NCBI RefSeq assembly: GCF_002999335.1
Contig: NW_020312202.1
Location: forward strand, 1 to 45,146
Reading direction: 5' to 3'
Origin: Cyclospora cayetanensis
Lineage: Eukaryota; Apicomplexa; Conoidasida; Eucoccidiorida; Eimeriidae
Length of the DNA: 45,146 bases
This document shows positions 1-12,917 of this stretch, piece by piece (the stretch's first letter is position 1; each line of letters opens with the position of its first letter). Position numbers and translations under genes: made by a program. The notes under the pieces are model-generated. The model had not been told where the DNA came from, ran no database searches, and saw only the letters and a list, made by a program, of their open reading frames with translations.

Positions 1-1059
1 TGGTGAGCTACTTTGTCTTGAGACATCAGTGCTGCACGTAAGACCAGCACCAGAGCCGAAGTATCTGTGCAAAGTGAATCGCGGCAGCGTAACGAAGCAT
101 GCACAGGCACATGGTAGAACATTGAGTGATCAGCTTGCGTCGAAAAGCTGCAGGGCTTCCTCTCGGATTCCACACCACAACATTTGAGAACACCCACAGT
201 GAAGCTGTTTAAGATTTTGCTGAAAATGCGTTGGGCCTCCAGCGGGCTTGGCTGCTGAGGCAAACGTTTACAACGCCAGCTCAGTATGCGTTTAGCGAGT
301 TCAAAAACGTGGCTGCAGCACGTGATCCAATAACCTTGATGCATGCGTCAAGTATGAAGCCCGCTTGTAGACTCAGTTTCACTAGGCTATTAACTTCGTG
401 CTTGGCTGCTTGGTGTACGTTGATTGTGCGCACAAGGAATAATGCCGTTTCGTTTTTGTACAGTGCTTCATCGATACACAACGAATAGAACCGCGGCGAA
501 TATTTGATATTTTCTCTTCAATGTATCAATAAATGTGATGTACCTTTTTCTGGCAGATCGCCCTACAGCGGATCACAGTGAGTGCCACACCCTGTTTTCT
601 GTTGCTCGATGTTGGTTTGTTGTCATTGCAGGCGTCGGCATCACGGATGCTGCCAGCGGTTTTTACACTGATGCTATTCTCACATCAGTCGATCTTTCTT
701 GTGAGTGCCTTTGGCACGATGTGTTGTACTCGTACATTAAGAAAAGCCGTGTGTAGCTGAAGTCGTCTTCGTAATGTGTACCGTCTACACGTATACACAG
801 CTACTGACCACCGAATTCCGCTTCAGTGGATTATCAAGGGAGAGATGGCGCAAATCAGAGAGCATAAAGAAATAAATATTTACCTTGCTCCTATTGGCGT
901 TCATCAGAGATCTTTTAGGTGTGCTTGCAAGTGCCGTAGTTTAGCACAATTAACTAATAACGTGCTTCACATGCACTTGACCTCACATGAGAGAGATGCG
1001 CAGGTTGCATTGTTGCCAACGAGGCCAGGGCTTTATAATACTTCGAATTGCCGACGATT

Positions 1060-1090
1060 ACCCCTATCGAAAGGCCCTTTCCGTCGGGGT
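1060..1090. repeat. Imperfect inverted repeat
   Basis: The left arm 1060-1074 (ACCCCTATCGAAAGG) and right arm 1076-1090 (CCTTTCCGTCGGGGT) are near reverse complements around a single C. The inner six bases GAAAGG/CCTTTC and the outer ACCCC/GGGGT pair perfectly, with mismatches between them. No T-run follows and no gene ends here, so I do not call it a terminator. Confidence 0.4.
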
Positions 1091-2542
1091 CAGCGCTTAT
1101 TTGAATGTGTGACAAACGAAGCGCTCCGTGTCTGCCTATAAATGGTTTCGCCATCTCCAGCCTTTTCGAACACACACTTTTCGGATTATTTACTGTGTTG
1201 CTGGATTTGATTAGATTCTAAGACACTTAGTGGCATGCATTCTCTGCTCCTGTGGAGGATGGAGGCTGATCTTTTGGTTTTTCTGCAGTACACTAAAAGG
1301 TGCGATGATGCTAACAGTAGTGCTTTTGGATCGTCTTTTCCGCGTACAGGAGCCTTTCGCCTCAGAACCGGAGTTTATCTAACCTTCCTCTGTTGTGTGT
1401 TTGGAGGCGGCTCCTAGTCCCCGAAGGAGTGAAGCACGTCGTCCCCGAGTGGTTGAAAATGCACCCAGCAACTCTCTCTGTGTTCAGATACTGTCCTACC
1501 ATTTGCTCAAATTGCTGTGATCAGGAAGAATATTAGGCTACTCGAAAGGCAACTGAGTCCATGATGTACATTTTGAGGTGAAGCTTCACGAAGGCCGTAT
1601 GTGCGGATGCACGACGCCATGTCCAGCTACTGCACTAGAGTGGGCATCAAGACCTGCTATGGTCTGGAGGCTTGCATACGCTTCTTCTATTCGGTAGTCT
1701 TTGTTCATAAATCCACATTTTTTGTAAGGGGTTGATAAATACAACAATCCCACAATGCAATTTATTTTAGCAGAAAAAAAACTAGTTCTTAGAACGATCC
1801 CCTTAACATAATTTTATGCGCAGCGCTATTTGTACGCCTGAATGTGTATATTATCACAGCATTCGACAGTTGCCTATGGGTCATCCACAATATAGTGATG
1901 ACGGCAGCACACTTACGCAAGAGAGGACACTCCAGAAGCAACTGTGTTGGCTACTTGCTCAACACAATGTAGAAACACAAAGAGATGTCGTGTCCCTTGT
2001 ATAGGCACAGTGGAGCAAAGTTGTTTTCCCCATGCTGTAGGCTGTAGGCTTGCAAGAGTTTCTCACAGGTGAAATGAACCAGACAGCGGGTCCGCCAGGA
2101 GGTGCACGGCGTACACGCGTTGCCCAACAAGAGCGGAGCAGGCGCAATAAGGACACAATTCGAACCCATGTCAGCCTTCCGACACAACTGCATACACACT
2201 AGGATGCCATGAGGAGAGCAACCCAGGATTGGTGACTGCACAGCAGGCGATATTCATTCGAAGGACGCTGTCTTCACCGGCTCGTCAGGCAATCGCGAAG
2301 TGTGCTCATGTTACCTCGTTACTCAGGAGACACTAGCTACCACTGTACCGTTTGTACATCGGTGGCAGCAACAAGGCTGCGCCAATACAGCATGTATTCA
2401 CGCTCAGTTGATGGCGGTATCTACCCAGGCACTTCACAACTTATTGCCTCTTTTGAAAGCACCGATGCGATTGCGGATACACGCGCCCTTGCGGCATCCT
2501 ATATTTTACTATAGCATCCCAAACTGGGTATAACTGATACAC

Positions 2543-2559
2543 TATCTAGAAACTAGATA
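2543..2559. repeat. Perfect short inverted repeat
   Basis: TATCTAG (2543-2549) and CTAGATA (2553-2559) are perfect reverse complements separated by AAA. The element lies about 45 bp left of the first copy of the flank direct repeat; the corresponding place before the second copy has no such hairpin. It could be a protein-binding palindrome or chance. Confidence 0.45.
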
Positions 2560-2602
2560 CCACACCTATACACACTCGCCATGCAGACCGCAGTGCTTTG
2601 AT

Positions 2603-2770
2603 CTACGTGGCCTGGTGTTTTCGCGCTGTGCGAATAGAGTGCAATATCATCCTGATAATATCAATGTGAACGGCAACGCGTCGGATGTTACCGGAACAAC
2701 AGTCCAGCTTTTATCTATGCTAAAGGGAGGCGGGCGACTAACGCCCTGCCCGTTGAGGCAAAAGAAAAAG
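2603..2770 (+). repeat. Flank direct repeat, copy A
   Basis: This ~168-bp segment matches 3553-3720 almost without gaps at an offset of 950 bp, with most positions identical, including the stretch GCGCTGTGCGAATAGAGT and the block CGACTAACGCCCTGCCC. One plus frame is open through both copies; here it reads about SRCANRV, then DNI, VNG, VQ.LSMLKG and GRLTPCP with differences between. Differences are a mix of synonymous and amino-acid-changing substitutions. It could be an old duplicated exon fragment or simply a duplicated non-coding piece. I do not recognise the peptide. Confidence 0.75.
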
Positions 2771-3552
2771 CAATTGGGCTCACGTGAGAGCATGCATTTA
2801 TGGGACTGGTTCTAGGAACGTTGCTGCAGCACACTTGGTTCGTGCATCTGGAAACGGCGAGTGTGCACGAGGAGTCGCGTGGCCTAGCACTTGGATGGCC
2901 ATGACCAAGCAAAGGGCATCACCTGCTCATGTATTGCATTTTTGGTTGTGGCCTTGAGCACAAGGCACGCAGGAGGTGGAACAATGCGGTAGTGGACGGG
3001 CTGTCATGCAGGGGCAATGGTCCATTTGGCGCTGGAGGCAGTATATCGCCCATCCACCTTTGCCACTGGGTCCATAGTGAATGGGACGCATAGTTCTCGG
3101 GAGACTCGCTTGTGTAGGGGAAAGAATCCTTGCTGTTGCTGGTGTTCAGCAGTAGCGCACCAAGTGTTGCATGTGTATGTTGTAGGTTAGGTCTGGCAGC
3201 GTATACCTAGGTGTGCTTGCACAGCATGGGGTGGAGATGTCGAGTTGTGCGTGACCACTGGGTAGTTTGGCAGACGCTCCTGAGTGAGCGATTAGCGTGT
3301 GTGCTTCCTCACGTCTGAGCTGTGGCATAATGGAGGGCGGCGGGTGCAGAGCTCGAGACGGCACCGACGCAAGGAGCTGCTTTCTGCTTCGCGTCTAGCG
3401 AAAAGGTGGTTCCTAGTACTGGCATCTTGGCAGCTGTGCGTTGTGGGTTGGCCCGTTGGTGCAGCCTACACGTGCGTGGCAACGGGATGCGGCTGGCACC
3501 CGTAACAGGCTGTATCGGCCAAACTCAGGAGCTGAGATAGCTGGTCTCTGCT
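2771..3552. other. Unique spacer between the two flank repeats
   Basis: There is no recognisable gene. The longest open frames are 72 codons or fewer on either strand. The region is richer in G and T on the plus strand from about 2,930 to 3,480, somewhat like the satellite that follows, but I could not align it convincingly with a satellite unit. Confidence 0.55.
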
Positions 3553-3720
3553 CTGCGTGGACTGGTGTTGTCGCGCTGTGCGAATAGAGTGCGAGACCAT
3601 CTCGATAATATCAGTGTGAACGGCAAAGCGTCGGGTGTTGCTGGAACGTCAGTTCAAGTTCTATCTATGCTGAAGGGAAGTGGGCGACTAACGCCCTGCC
3701 CTTGAGGCAAGCGGAAAAGT
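3553..3720 (+). repeat. Flank direct repeat, copy B
   Basis: This is the second copy of 2603-2770. Relative to copy A it lacks one C near 3,702 (CCCTTGAGG against CCCGTTGAGG), which brings a TGA into the shared reading frame immediately after the GRLTPCP stretch. If the repeat ever encoded protein, this copy ends there or is broken. It lies about 295 bp from the edge of the satellite array. Confidence 0.75.
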
Positions 3721-4014
3721 AGGTTAGCAAATGCGACTCGTTGGACGTCCGCGGTTTTCTGTTTTTTTGCTTTGTGCTTGTCAACATGTATGTATTCGTA
3801 TGGGTTTATACGTACAGTTTAGTGGCTCTAGGTCTTTTGCTTTCCACTAAGGTGTCCCTTAAGTAAGTGGATTATTAACTGAAAAGACGAGCATGTGGAG
3901 CGGTGGAAAGCGGCACTTACTCGCGGTGTGAAGCATGCTTCGGTGCACATCAAGTATGTCAAGCTTTCATGTGTAGTGCGCATTTTAGCGATTAGAGGAT
4001 GGCACTCAGTATTG
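3721..4014. other. Unique junction sequence before the array
   Basis: It holds a run of seven T near 3,761-3,767 and no recognisable gene. A plus open frame without ATG begins after the stop at 3,880-3,882 and runs across the array edge to 4,296, merging into the commonest plus frame of the satellite. This is best explained by chance opening of the flank rather than by a gene. No terminal inverted repeat or target duplication is evident at the junction. Confidence 0.5.
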
Positions 4015-4873
4015 GAGCGGAGTGTTGATGGAGACTGGCAGGAGTCCACGCGTTCAGGCGACTTCGGCAGTACGATGCTTAGCTGGCAGGTTGTCTGGAA
4101 GCCAGTGGCAAAAGGGCTCCTGTGCTTAAATCTGCGTTGGTGGCGTCGTGTCGTACTGCATGTGGTCAAAGCAACAATGTCAATAGCAGTAATAGAACAG
4201 CTTGTGTCATTATGGGGCTATGCCGAATTGGTGCTTCATAGAATGTGGAGGCTTGTCGCATGGTATATGTTTAGGAAAGTGATCCGTTGGTTTTAGCGTA
4301 TGGAATGCTTATGCGAGCTTGGACATGAGACTAGAGGGGTTCTAGCACGGTCCCATCGGCTAGCACTTGCCGTTGCTTTGATGCGGAATCGATATGGAGG
4401 CTAGTGAACATTTGCACGCTGCATGGCTCAGGCAGTGCGCTCTTTGCATGCAAAGGTGTAGTACGTGTTTTTGCTGTAGGTAATGCATGTAGGCTTAGGC
4501 CAGCATCTAGCTTGTGTGCTGTAGTGGAATGGTTAGCACTGTTGTTATGTGCAGGCGCATGAGCAGGAGTAGGCTACCCACTGCAGTCGGAGTGCTTTTC
4601 ACATGCACGGGCCGATGTTATCTATTGCAGTGGCAGAGGGTAAAAGGGAAAATTGGAGTTCTTAGCGGTGTGCTTGTTCAGGAGGGCTAAGCACCTTCTA
4701 GTCGGTGGAGCTCTTTGATAATTCGCTGCTGTACGTAATGCAGCCTTTGCGCTGATGGTGCGCATTTGCTACTGCCAGTCTGCGTTGACGATTTTCAGCC
4801 AGTGGGTTGTGGAAGCCAGGTGCGGTTTGGGTGTGGGTGCGGATAAGCAGCCAATGTGGCGTAGGTGTTGTTT
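4015..4873 (+). repeat. Left-edge satellite copy, truncated and decayed
   Basis: Similarity to the array begins abruptly at about GCGGAGTGTTGATGG (4,016 on). The first ~40 bp of the anchor-to-anchor unit (the GGTACC part) is missing. Many changes are not seen in later copies: GTTGGTGGCGTCG for GTTGGTGTCGTCG, GAACAGCTTGTG for GAACCGCTTATG, and loss of GGGGTG after the palindrome near 4,455. Decay at an array edge is expected when edge copies escape homogenisation. Confidence 0.85.
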
Positions 4874-5770
4874 GGTACCACTGGTCCCCTAGACCTGTGG
4901 TGCGGAGTGTTTTTTGGTGGAGACAGGCAGGTGTCCGTGCGTCTAGGCTGCTTTGGTATTACGATGCTGACTTGGCAGGTGGTTAGGACGCCAGTGGCAG
5001 TACGGCTCCTGTGCTTAAATCTGCGTTGGTGTCATCGTGTCGTATTGCATGTGGTCAAAGCAAGAATGTCAATAGCAGCAATAGAACCGCTTATGTCATT
5101 ATGGGGCTATGCGGAGTTGGTGCTTCATAGAATGTGGAGGCGTGTTGCATGGCATAAATTAAGAGAATCACTCAGTTGTTCTAAGCGTATGGAATGCTTA
5201 TGCGAGCTTGGCTATAAGACTAGAGGGGTTCTCGCACGGTCCAATCGGCTAGCACCTCCCGTCGCTCTCATGGGGAGTCGACATGGAGGGTGGTGAACAT
5301 TTGCACGCTGCATGGCTCAGACAGTGCGTTCTTTGCATGCAAAGGTGTGGGGTGCAGTATGTGTTTTTGCTGTAAGTAATGCATGTAGGCTTAGGGCAGC
5401 ATCTAGCTTGTGTGCTACAGTGGAATGGTTAGCACTATTGTTATGTGCAGGCGCATGAACAGGAGTAGGCTGCGCACTGCGCTCGATGTGTGTCTCACAT
5501 GGATGCTCATACATTCTCTATTGCAGTAGCCGAAGGTGAAAAGGAGAATTGTAAGGGCGAGCGGCATGCTTGTTCAGGAGAGCCTAAGCAGCTTCTAGTC
5601 GGTGGAGTTCTTTGATAATTCGCTGTTGTACGTAATGCAGCCTTTGCGCTGATAGTGCGCATTTGCTAATGCCAGTCTGTATTGACGTTTTTCAGCCAGT
5701 GGGTTGTGGAAGCCAGGTGCGGTTTGGGTGTGGGTGCGGATAAGCAGCCAATGTGTCGTAGGTGGTGTTT
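4874..5770 (+). repeat. Unit 1, first full unit, with +4 T-run
   Basis: The unit is 897 bp. The site GAGTGTTGG is expanded to a run of six T at 4910-4915, four bases more than consensus, which shifts any reading frame across the core. Around 5151-5185 it carries the variant AAATTAAGAGAATCACTCAG in place of the usual GTGTTTGGAGAAGTGGTCAG. That variant recurs only in unit 8 (11404 on). Confidence 0.85.
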
Positions 5771-8700
5771 GGTACCACTGGTCCCCTAGACCTGTGGTGC
5801 GGAGTGTTGGTGGAGACAGGCAGGCTTCCGTGCGTTTAGGCTGCTTTGGTATTACGATGCTGAGTTGGCAGGTGGTTAGGAAGCCAGTGGCAGTACGGCT
5901 CCTGTGCTTAGATATGGGTTGGTGTTGTCGTGTCGTATTGCATGTGGTCAAAGCAACAATATCAATAGCAGCAATAGAACCGCTTATGTGAGTATGGGAC
6001 TATGTCGAATTGGTGCTTCATACAATGTGGAGGCTTATTGCATGGTATGTGTTTGGAGAAGTGGTCAGTTGTTTTTAGCGTATGGAATGCTTATGCGAGC
6101 TTGGCCATTAGACTAGAGTGGTTTCTCGCACGGTCCAATCGGCTAGCACTTGGCGTCGCTTTGATGCGGAATCGATATGGAGGGTGGTGAACATTTGCAC
6201 GCTGCATGAGTCAGTCAGTGCGTTCTTTGCATGCAAAGGTGTGGGGTGTAGTATGTGTTTTTGCTGTAAGTAATGCATGTAGGCTCAGGGCAGCATCTAG
6301 CATGTGTGCTGCAGTGGAATGGTTAGCACTGTTGTTATGTGCAGGCGCATGAACAGGAGTAGGCTGCGCACTGCACTCGATGTGTGTCTAACATGGATGC
6401 CATATGTCAACTAATGCAGTTTCCGAGGCCGAAAGGGACAATTGTAGGAGCTAGCGGAATGCTTGTTCAGGAGGGCCTGAGCAGCTTCTAGTCGGTGGAG
6501 TTCTTTGATGATTCGCTGGTGTACGCAATGCAGCCTTTGCGCTAATGATGCGCATTTGCTACTGACAGTCGTCGTTGACGCTTTTCAGTTCGTGCGTTGT
6601 GGAAGCCAGGTGCGGTTTGGGTGTGGGTGCGGATAAGCACCCAATGTGTCGTAGGTGGTGTTTGGTACCACTGGTCCCCTAGACCTGTGGTACGGAGTTT
6701 TTGTGGTGGAGACAGGCAGGCGTCCGTGCGTTTAGGCTGCTTCGGCATCACGGTGCTGAGCTGGCAGGGTGTCTGGAAGCCAGTGGCAGTGCTGCTCCTG
6801 TGCATAGATCTGCGTTGGTGTCGTCGTGTCGTATTGCATGTGGTCAAAGCAACGGTATCAATAACAGCAATTGAATCGACTATGTGATTATGGGGCTATG
6901 CGGACTTGGTGCTTCATACAATGTAGAGGCTTGTTGCAGGATATACGTTTGGAGAAGTGGTCAGTTGTTTTTACCGTATGAAATGCTTATGCGAGCTTGG
7001 CTGTAAGACTAGAGTGGTTCTCGCACGGTCCCATCGGCTAGCACTTGCTGCCGCTTTGATGTGAAATTGATATGGACGGTGTTGAAAATTTGCACGCTGC
7101 GTGAGTTGCGAAGTGCGTTCTTTGCATGCAAAGGTGTGGGTTGTAGTATGTGCTTTTGCTATAGGTAATGCATGTAGGCTTATGTCAGCATCTAGCTTGT
7201 GTGCTACAGTGGAATGGTTAGCACTGTTGTTATGTGCAGGCGCATGAGCAGGAGTAGGCTGCGCACTGCACTGGATGTATGTCTCACATGGGTGGTTACA
7301 TGGTATCTCGTGCAGTGGCAGCAGCTGAAAGGGACAATTGTAGGGCTAGCGGGATGCTTGTTCAGGAGGGGCTAAGCACCTTCGAGTTGCTGGACTTCTT
7401 TGATGATTCGCTGTTGTATGTAATGCAGCCTTTGCGCTAATGATGCGCATTTGCTAATGCCAGTCTGCGTTGATGATTTTCAGCCAGTGGGTTGTGGAAG
7501 CCAGGTGCTCCTTGGGTGTGGCCGCGGATAAGCAGCCAATGTGGCGTAGGTGGTGTTTGGTACCACTGGTCCCCTAGACCTGTGGTGCGGAGTGTTGGTG
7601 GAGACAGGCAGGCTTCCGTGCGTTTAGGCTGCTTTGGCATTACGATGCTGAGTTGGCAGGCGGTTAGGAAGCCAGTGGCAGTACGGCTCCTGTGCTTAGA
7701 TATGGGTTGGTGTCATCGTGTCGTATTGCATGTGGTCAAAGCAAGTATATCAATAGCAGCAATAGAACCGCTTATGTCATGATGGGGCTATGCCGATTTG
7801 GTGCTTCATAGAATGTGGAGGCTTGTTGCATGGTATATGTTTGGAGAAGTGGTCAGTTGTTTTTGGCGTATGGAATGCTTATGCGAGCTTGGCCATAAGA
7901 CTAGAGTGGTTCTCGCACGGTCCAATCGGCTAGCACTTGCCGTCGCTTTGATGCGGAATTGATATTGAGGGTGGTGACCATTTGCACGCTGCATGCCTCA
8001 GACAGTGCGTTCTTTGCATGCAAAGGTGTGGGGTATAGTATTTGTTTTTGCTGTAGGTAATGCACCTAGGCTTAGGCCAGCATCTAGCTTGTGTGCTACA
8101 GTGGAATGTTTAGCACTGTTGATATGTGCAGGCGCATGAACAGGAGTAGGCTGCGCACTGCACCAAATGTATGTCTCACATGGATGCTTACATGTAATCT
8201 ATTGCAGTGGCAGCAGGTGAAAGGGCCAATTGTAGGAGCTAGCGGCATGCTTGCTCAGGAGAGCCTAAGCAGCTTCTAGTCGGTGGAGTTCTTTGATCAC
8301 TAGCTGCTGAACTCAATCCAGCCTTTGCGCTGATGGTGCGCATTTACCGACGCCAGTCTGTATTGACGATTTTCAGTTAGTGGGTTGTGGAAGGCAGGTG
8401 CGGTTTGGGTGTGGGTGCGGATAAGCAGCCAATGTGGTGTAGGTGGTGTTTGGTACCACTGGTTCCCTAGACCTGTGGTGCGGAGTGTTGGTGGAGACAG
8501 GCAGGCGTCCGTGCGTTTAGGGGACTTTGGCATTACGATGCTGAGTTGGCAGGTGGTTAGGAAGCCAGTGGCAGTGCGCCTCCTGTGCTTAAATCTGCGT
8601 TGGTGTCATCGTGTCGTATTGCATGTGGTCAAAGCAACAATATCAATGGCAGCAATAAAAACGCTTATGTCATTATGCGGCTATGCGGACTTGGTGCTTC

Positions 8701-11700
8701 ATACAATGTGGAGGCCTGTTGCATGGTTTGTGTTTGGAGAGGTGGTCAGTCGTTTTTAGCGTATGGAATGCTTATGCGAGCTTGGCCATAAGACTAGAGT
8801 GGTTCTCGCACGGTCCCATCGGCTAGCACTTGCTGTCGCTTTGATGCGGAATTAATATGGAGGGTGGTGAACATTTGCACGCTGCATGGCTTGGGCAGTG
8901 CGCTCTTTGCATGCAAAGGTGTGGGGTATAGTATTTGTTTTTGCTGTAGGTAATGCATGCAGGCTTAGGCCAGCATCTAGCTTGTGTGCTGTAGTGGGAT
9001 GGTTAGGACTGTTGTTATGTGCAGGCGCATGAACAGGAGTAGGCTGCGCACTGCACTCGATGTGTGTCTAACATGGATCCTTACATGTAATCTATTGCAG
9101 TAGCCGAAGGTGAAAGGGACAATTGTAGGGGCGAGCGGCATGCTTGTTCAGGAGAGCCTAAGCACCTTCTAGTCGGTGGAGTTCTTTGATCACTAGCTGC
9201 TGTACGTAATGCAGCCTTTGCGCTGATGGTGCGCATTTGCTACTGCCAGTCTGCGTTGACGATTTTCAGCCAGTGGGTTGTGGAAGCCAGGTGCTCCTTG
9301 GGTGTGGGTGCGGATAAGCAGCCAATGTGGCGTAGGTGGTGTTTGGCACCACTGGTCCCCTAGACCTGTGGTGCGGAGTGTTGGTGGAGACAGGCAGGCG
9401 TCCGTGCGTTTAGGCTGCTTTGGCATTACGATGCTGAGTTGGCAGGTGGTTAGGACGCCAGTGGCATTAGGGCTCCTGTGCTTAAATCTGCGTTGGTGTC
9501 GTCGTGTCGTATTGCATGTGGTCAAAGGAACAATATCAATAGCAGCAATAGAACCGCTTATGTCATTATGGGGCTATGCGGAGTTGGTGCTTCATAGAAT
9601 GTGGAGGTGTGTTGCATGGCATGTGTTTGGAGAAGTGGTCAGTTGTTTTTAGCGTATGGAATGCTTATGCGAGCTTGGCCATAAGACTAGAGTGGTTTCT
9701 AGCACGGGCCCACGGGCTAGCACTTGGTGTCGCCTTGATGCGGAATTGGTATGGAGGGTGGTGAACATTTGCACGGTGCACGGCTCGTCCAGCGTGCTCT
9801 TTGGATTCAAAGGTGTGGGGTGTAGTATTTGCTTTTGCTGTAAGTAATGCATGTAGGTTCAGGCCAGCATCTAGCTTGTGTGCTACAGTGGAATAGTTAG
9901 CATTGTTGTTATGTGCATGCGCATGAACAGGGGTAGGCTGCGCACTGAACTGGATCCGTGTCTCACATGGATGCTTATACATTATCTGCGGCAGTAGCCG
10001 AAGGTGAGAGGGACGATTGTAGGGGCTAGCGGCATGCTTGTTCGGGAGAGCCTAAGCACCTTCGACTAGCTGCAGTTCTTTGATCACTAGCTGCTGAACT
10101 CAATCCAGCCTTTGCACTAATGGTGCGCATTTGCAGACGCCAGTCTGCGTTGACGATATTTAGTCAGTAGGTTGTGGAAGCCAGGTGCGGTTTGGGTGTG
10201 GGTGCGGATAAACACCCAATGTGTCGTAGGTGGTGCTTGGTACCACTGGTCCCCTAGACCTGTGGTGCGGAGTGTTGGTGGAGACAGGCAGGCGTCCGTG
10301 CGTTTAGGGGACTTTGGCATTACGGTGCTGAGTTGGCAGGTGGTTAGGACGCCAGTGGCATTAGGGCTCCTGTGCTTAAATCTGCGTTGGTGTTGTCGTG
10401 TCGTATTGCATGTGGTCAAAGCAAGTATATCAATAGCAGCAATAGAACCGCTTATGTCATTATGGGGCTGTTCCGAATGCATACTGCACACAGTGTGGAG
10501 GCTCGTTGCATGGCATGTGTTTGGAGAAGTGGTCAGTTGCTTTTAGCGTATGGAATGCTTATGCGAGCTTGGATATAAGACTAGAGTGGTTCTAGCATTG
10601 GCCCATCGGCTAGCACTTGCTGTCGCTTTGATGCGGAATTGATATGGAGGCTAGTGAACATTTGCACGCTGCATGGCTTGGGCAGTGCGTTCTTTGCATG
10701 CAAAGTTGTGCGGTGTAGCATGTGATTTTGGTGTAATAAATGCATGTAGGTCCGGGGCAGCATCTAGCTTGTGTGCTACAGTGGAATGGTTAGCACTGTT
10801 GTTATGTGCAGGCGCATGAGCAGGAGCAGGCTGCGCACTGCACTGGATGTATGTCTCACATGGATGCTTACATGTTATCTATTGCAGTGGCCGAAGGTGA
10901 AAGGGGCAATTGTAGGGCTAACGCCATGCTTGTTCAGGAGAGCCTAAGCACTCTCGACTCGCTGTAGTTGTATGATGATTCGCTGTTGTACGTAATGCAG
11001 CCTTTGCGCTGATGGTGCGCATTTGCTACTGCCAGTCTGCGTTGACGAATTCCAGGCAGTGGGTTGTGGAAGCCAGGTGCGGTTTGGGTGTGGGTGCGGA
11101 TAAGCAGCCAATGTGGCGTAGGTGTTGTTTGGCACCACTGGTCCCCTAGACCTGTGGTGCGGAGTGTTGGTGGAGACAGGCAGGCTTCCGTGCGTCTAGG
11201 CGACTTTGGTATTACGATGCTGAGTTGGCAGGTGGTTAGGACGCCAGTGGCAGTACGGCTCCTGTGCTTAAATCTGCGTTGGTGTCGTCGTGTCGTATTG
11301 TATGTGGTCAAAGCAACAATATCAATAGCAGCAATAGAACCGCTTATGTCAGTATGGGGCTATGCGGAGTTGGTGCTTCATAGAATGTGGAGGCGTGTTG
11401 CATGGCATAAATTAAGAGAATCGCTCAGTTGTTCTAAGCGTATGGAATGCTTATGCGAGCTTGGCCATAAGACTAGAGTGGTTCTCGCACGGTCCCATCG
11501 GCTAGCACTTGGCATTGCTTTGATGCGGAATTGATATGGACGGTGTTGAAAATTTGCACGCTGCATGGCTTGGGCAGTGCTTTCTTTGCATGCAAAGGTG
11601 TTAGATGTAGTATATGCTTTTTGCTGTAAGTAATGCATGTAGGGTCAGGCCAGCATCTAGCTTGTGTGCTACAGTGGAGTGCTTAGCACTGTTGTTATGT

Positions 11701-12917
11701 GCAGGCGCATGAACAGGAGTAGGCTGCGCACTGCACTGGATGTGTGTCTAACATGGGTGGTTACATGGTATCTGTTGCAGTGGCCGAAGGTGAAAGGGAC
11801 AATTGTAGGGCCGAGGTGCATGCTTGTTCAGGAGTGCCTAAGCGCCTTCCAGTGGCGGCAGTTGTTTGATGATTCGCTGTTGTACGTAATACAGCCTTTG
11901 CGCTGATGGTGCGCATTTGCTAATGCCAGTCGTCGTTGACGAATTCCAGGCAGTGGGTTGTGGAAGGAAGGTGCGATTTGGGTGTGGGCGCGGATAAGCA
12001 GCCAATGTGGCGTAGGTGGTGTTTGGTACCACTGGTCCCCTAGACCTGTGGTGCGGAGTGTTGGTGGAGACAGGCAGGCGACCGTGCTTTTAGGCTGCCT
12101 CGGTATTACGATGCTGAGTTGGCAGGTGGTTAGGACGCCAGTGGCAGTACGGCTCCTGTGCTTAAATCTGCGTTGGTGTCGTCGTGTCGTATTGCATGTG
12201 GTCAAAGCAAGGATATCAATAGCAGCAATAGAACCGCTTATGTCATGATGGGGCTATTCCGAATTGGGGCTTTATACAATGTAGAGGCTTGTTGCATGAT
12301 TTGTGTTTGGAGAAGCGGTAAGTTGTTTTTAGTGTATTGAAAGCTTATGCGAGCTTGGCCATAAGACTAGAGTGGTTTCTAGCACGGGCCCATCGGCTAG
12401 CACTTGGTGTCACTTTGATGCGGAATTGATATGGACGGTGTTGAAAATTTAAACGCTGCATGGCTTGAACAGTGCGTTCTTTGCATGCAAAGGTGTGGGG
12501 TGTAGTATTTGTTTTTGCTGTAGGTAATGCATATAGGCTTAGGGCAGCATCTAGCTTGTGTGCTACAGTGGAATGGTTAGCACTGTTGTTATGTGCATGC
12601 GCATGAACAGGAGTAGGCTGCGCACTGCACTCGATGTGTGTCTCATATGGACGCTTATACATTATCTATTGCAGTGGCAGTAGGTGAAAGGGACAATTGT
12701 AGGGCTGGCGGCATGCTTGTTCAGGAGGGGCTAAGCACCTTCGAGTTGCTGGACTTCTTTGATGATTCGCTGTTGTATGTAATGCAGCCTTTGCGCTAAT
12801 GATGCGCATTTGCTACTGCCAGTCTGCGTTGACGATTGCCAGTTAGTGGGTTGTGGAAGGAAGGTGGGATTTGGGTGTGGGTGCGGATAAGCAGCCAATG
12901 TGTCGTAGGTGTTGTGT

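Larger units (their letters stand above)
1..2602. other. Unique left flank, no recognisable gene
   Basis: This stretch is not part of the tandem array and shows no internal long repeat. Open frames on either strand are at most about 121 codons (776-1141 plus), overlap one another, and carry no domain, signal peptide or membrane pattern that I recognise. I saw no rRNA or tRNA. AT-rich patches such as 1,690-1,815 contrast with the more mixed surroundings and look intergenic. A multi-exon gene with short exons cannot be excluded, because eukaryotic exons would not show as long open frames. The only structures I can support are two small inverted repeats, listed separately. Confidence 0.6.

Noticed and set aside
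3140..3500. Faint collinear resemblance of the flank to part of the satellite unit (GTTGTAGGTTAGG, GGCAGC, GCGTTGTGGG)
   Set aside because: Matches are short and the spacing does not agree with the unit (about 263 against 329 bp). Shared G/T richness is enough to explain it.
3883..4296. Open frame crossing the array boundary
   Set aside because: It has no ATG start (GTG at 3895 at best), its flank part has no recognisable feature, and its array part is the common non-coding frame.
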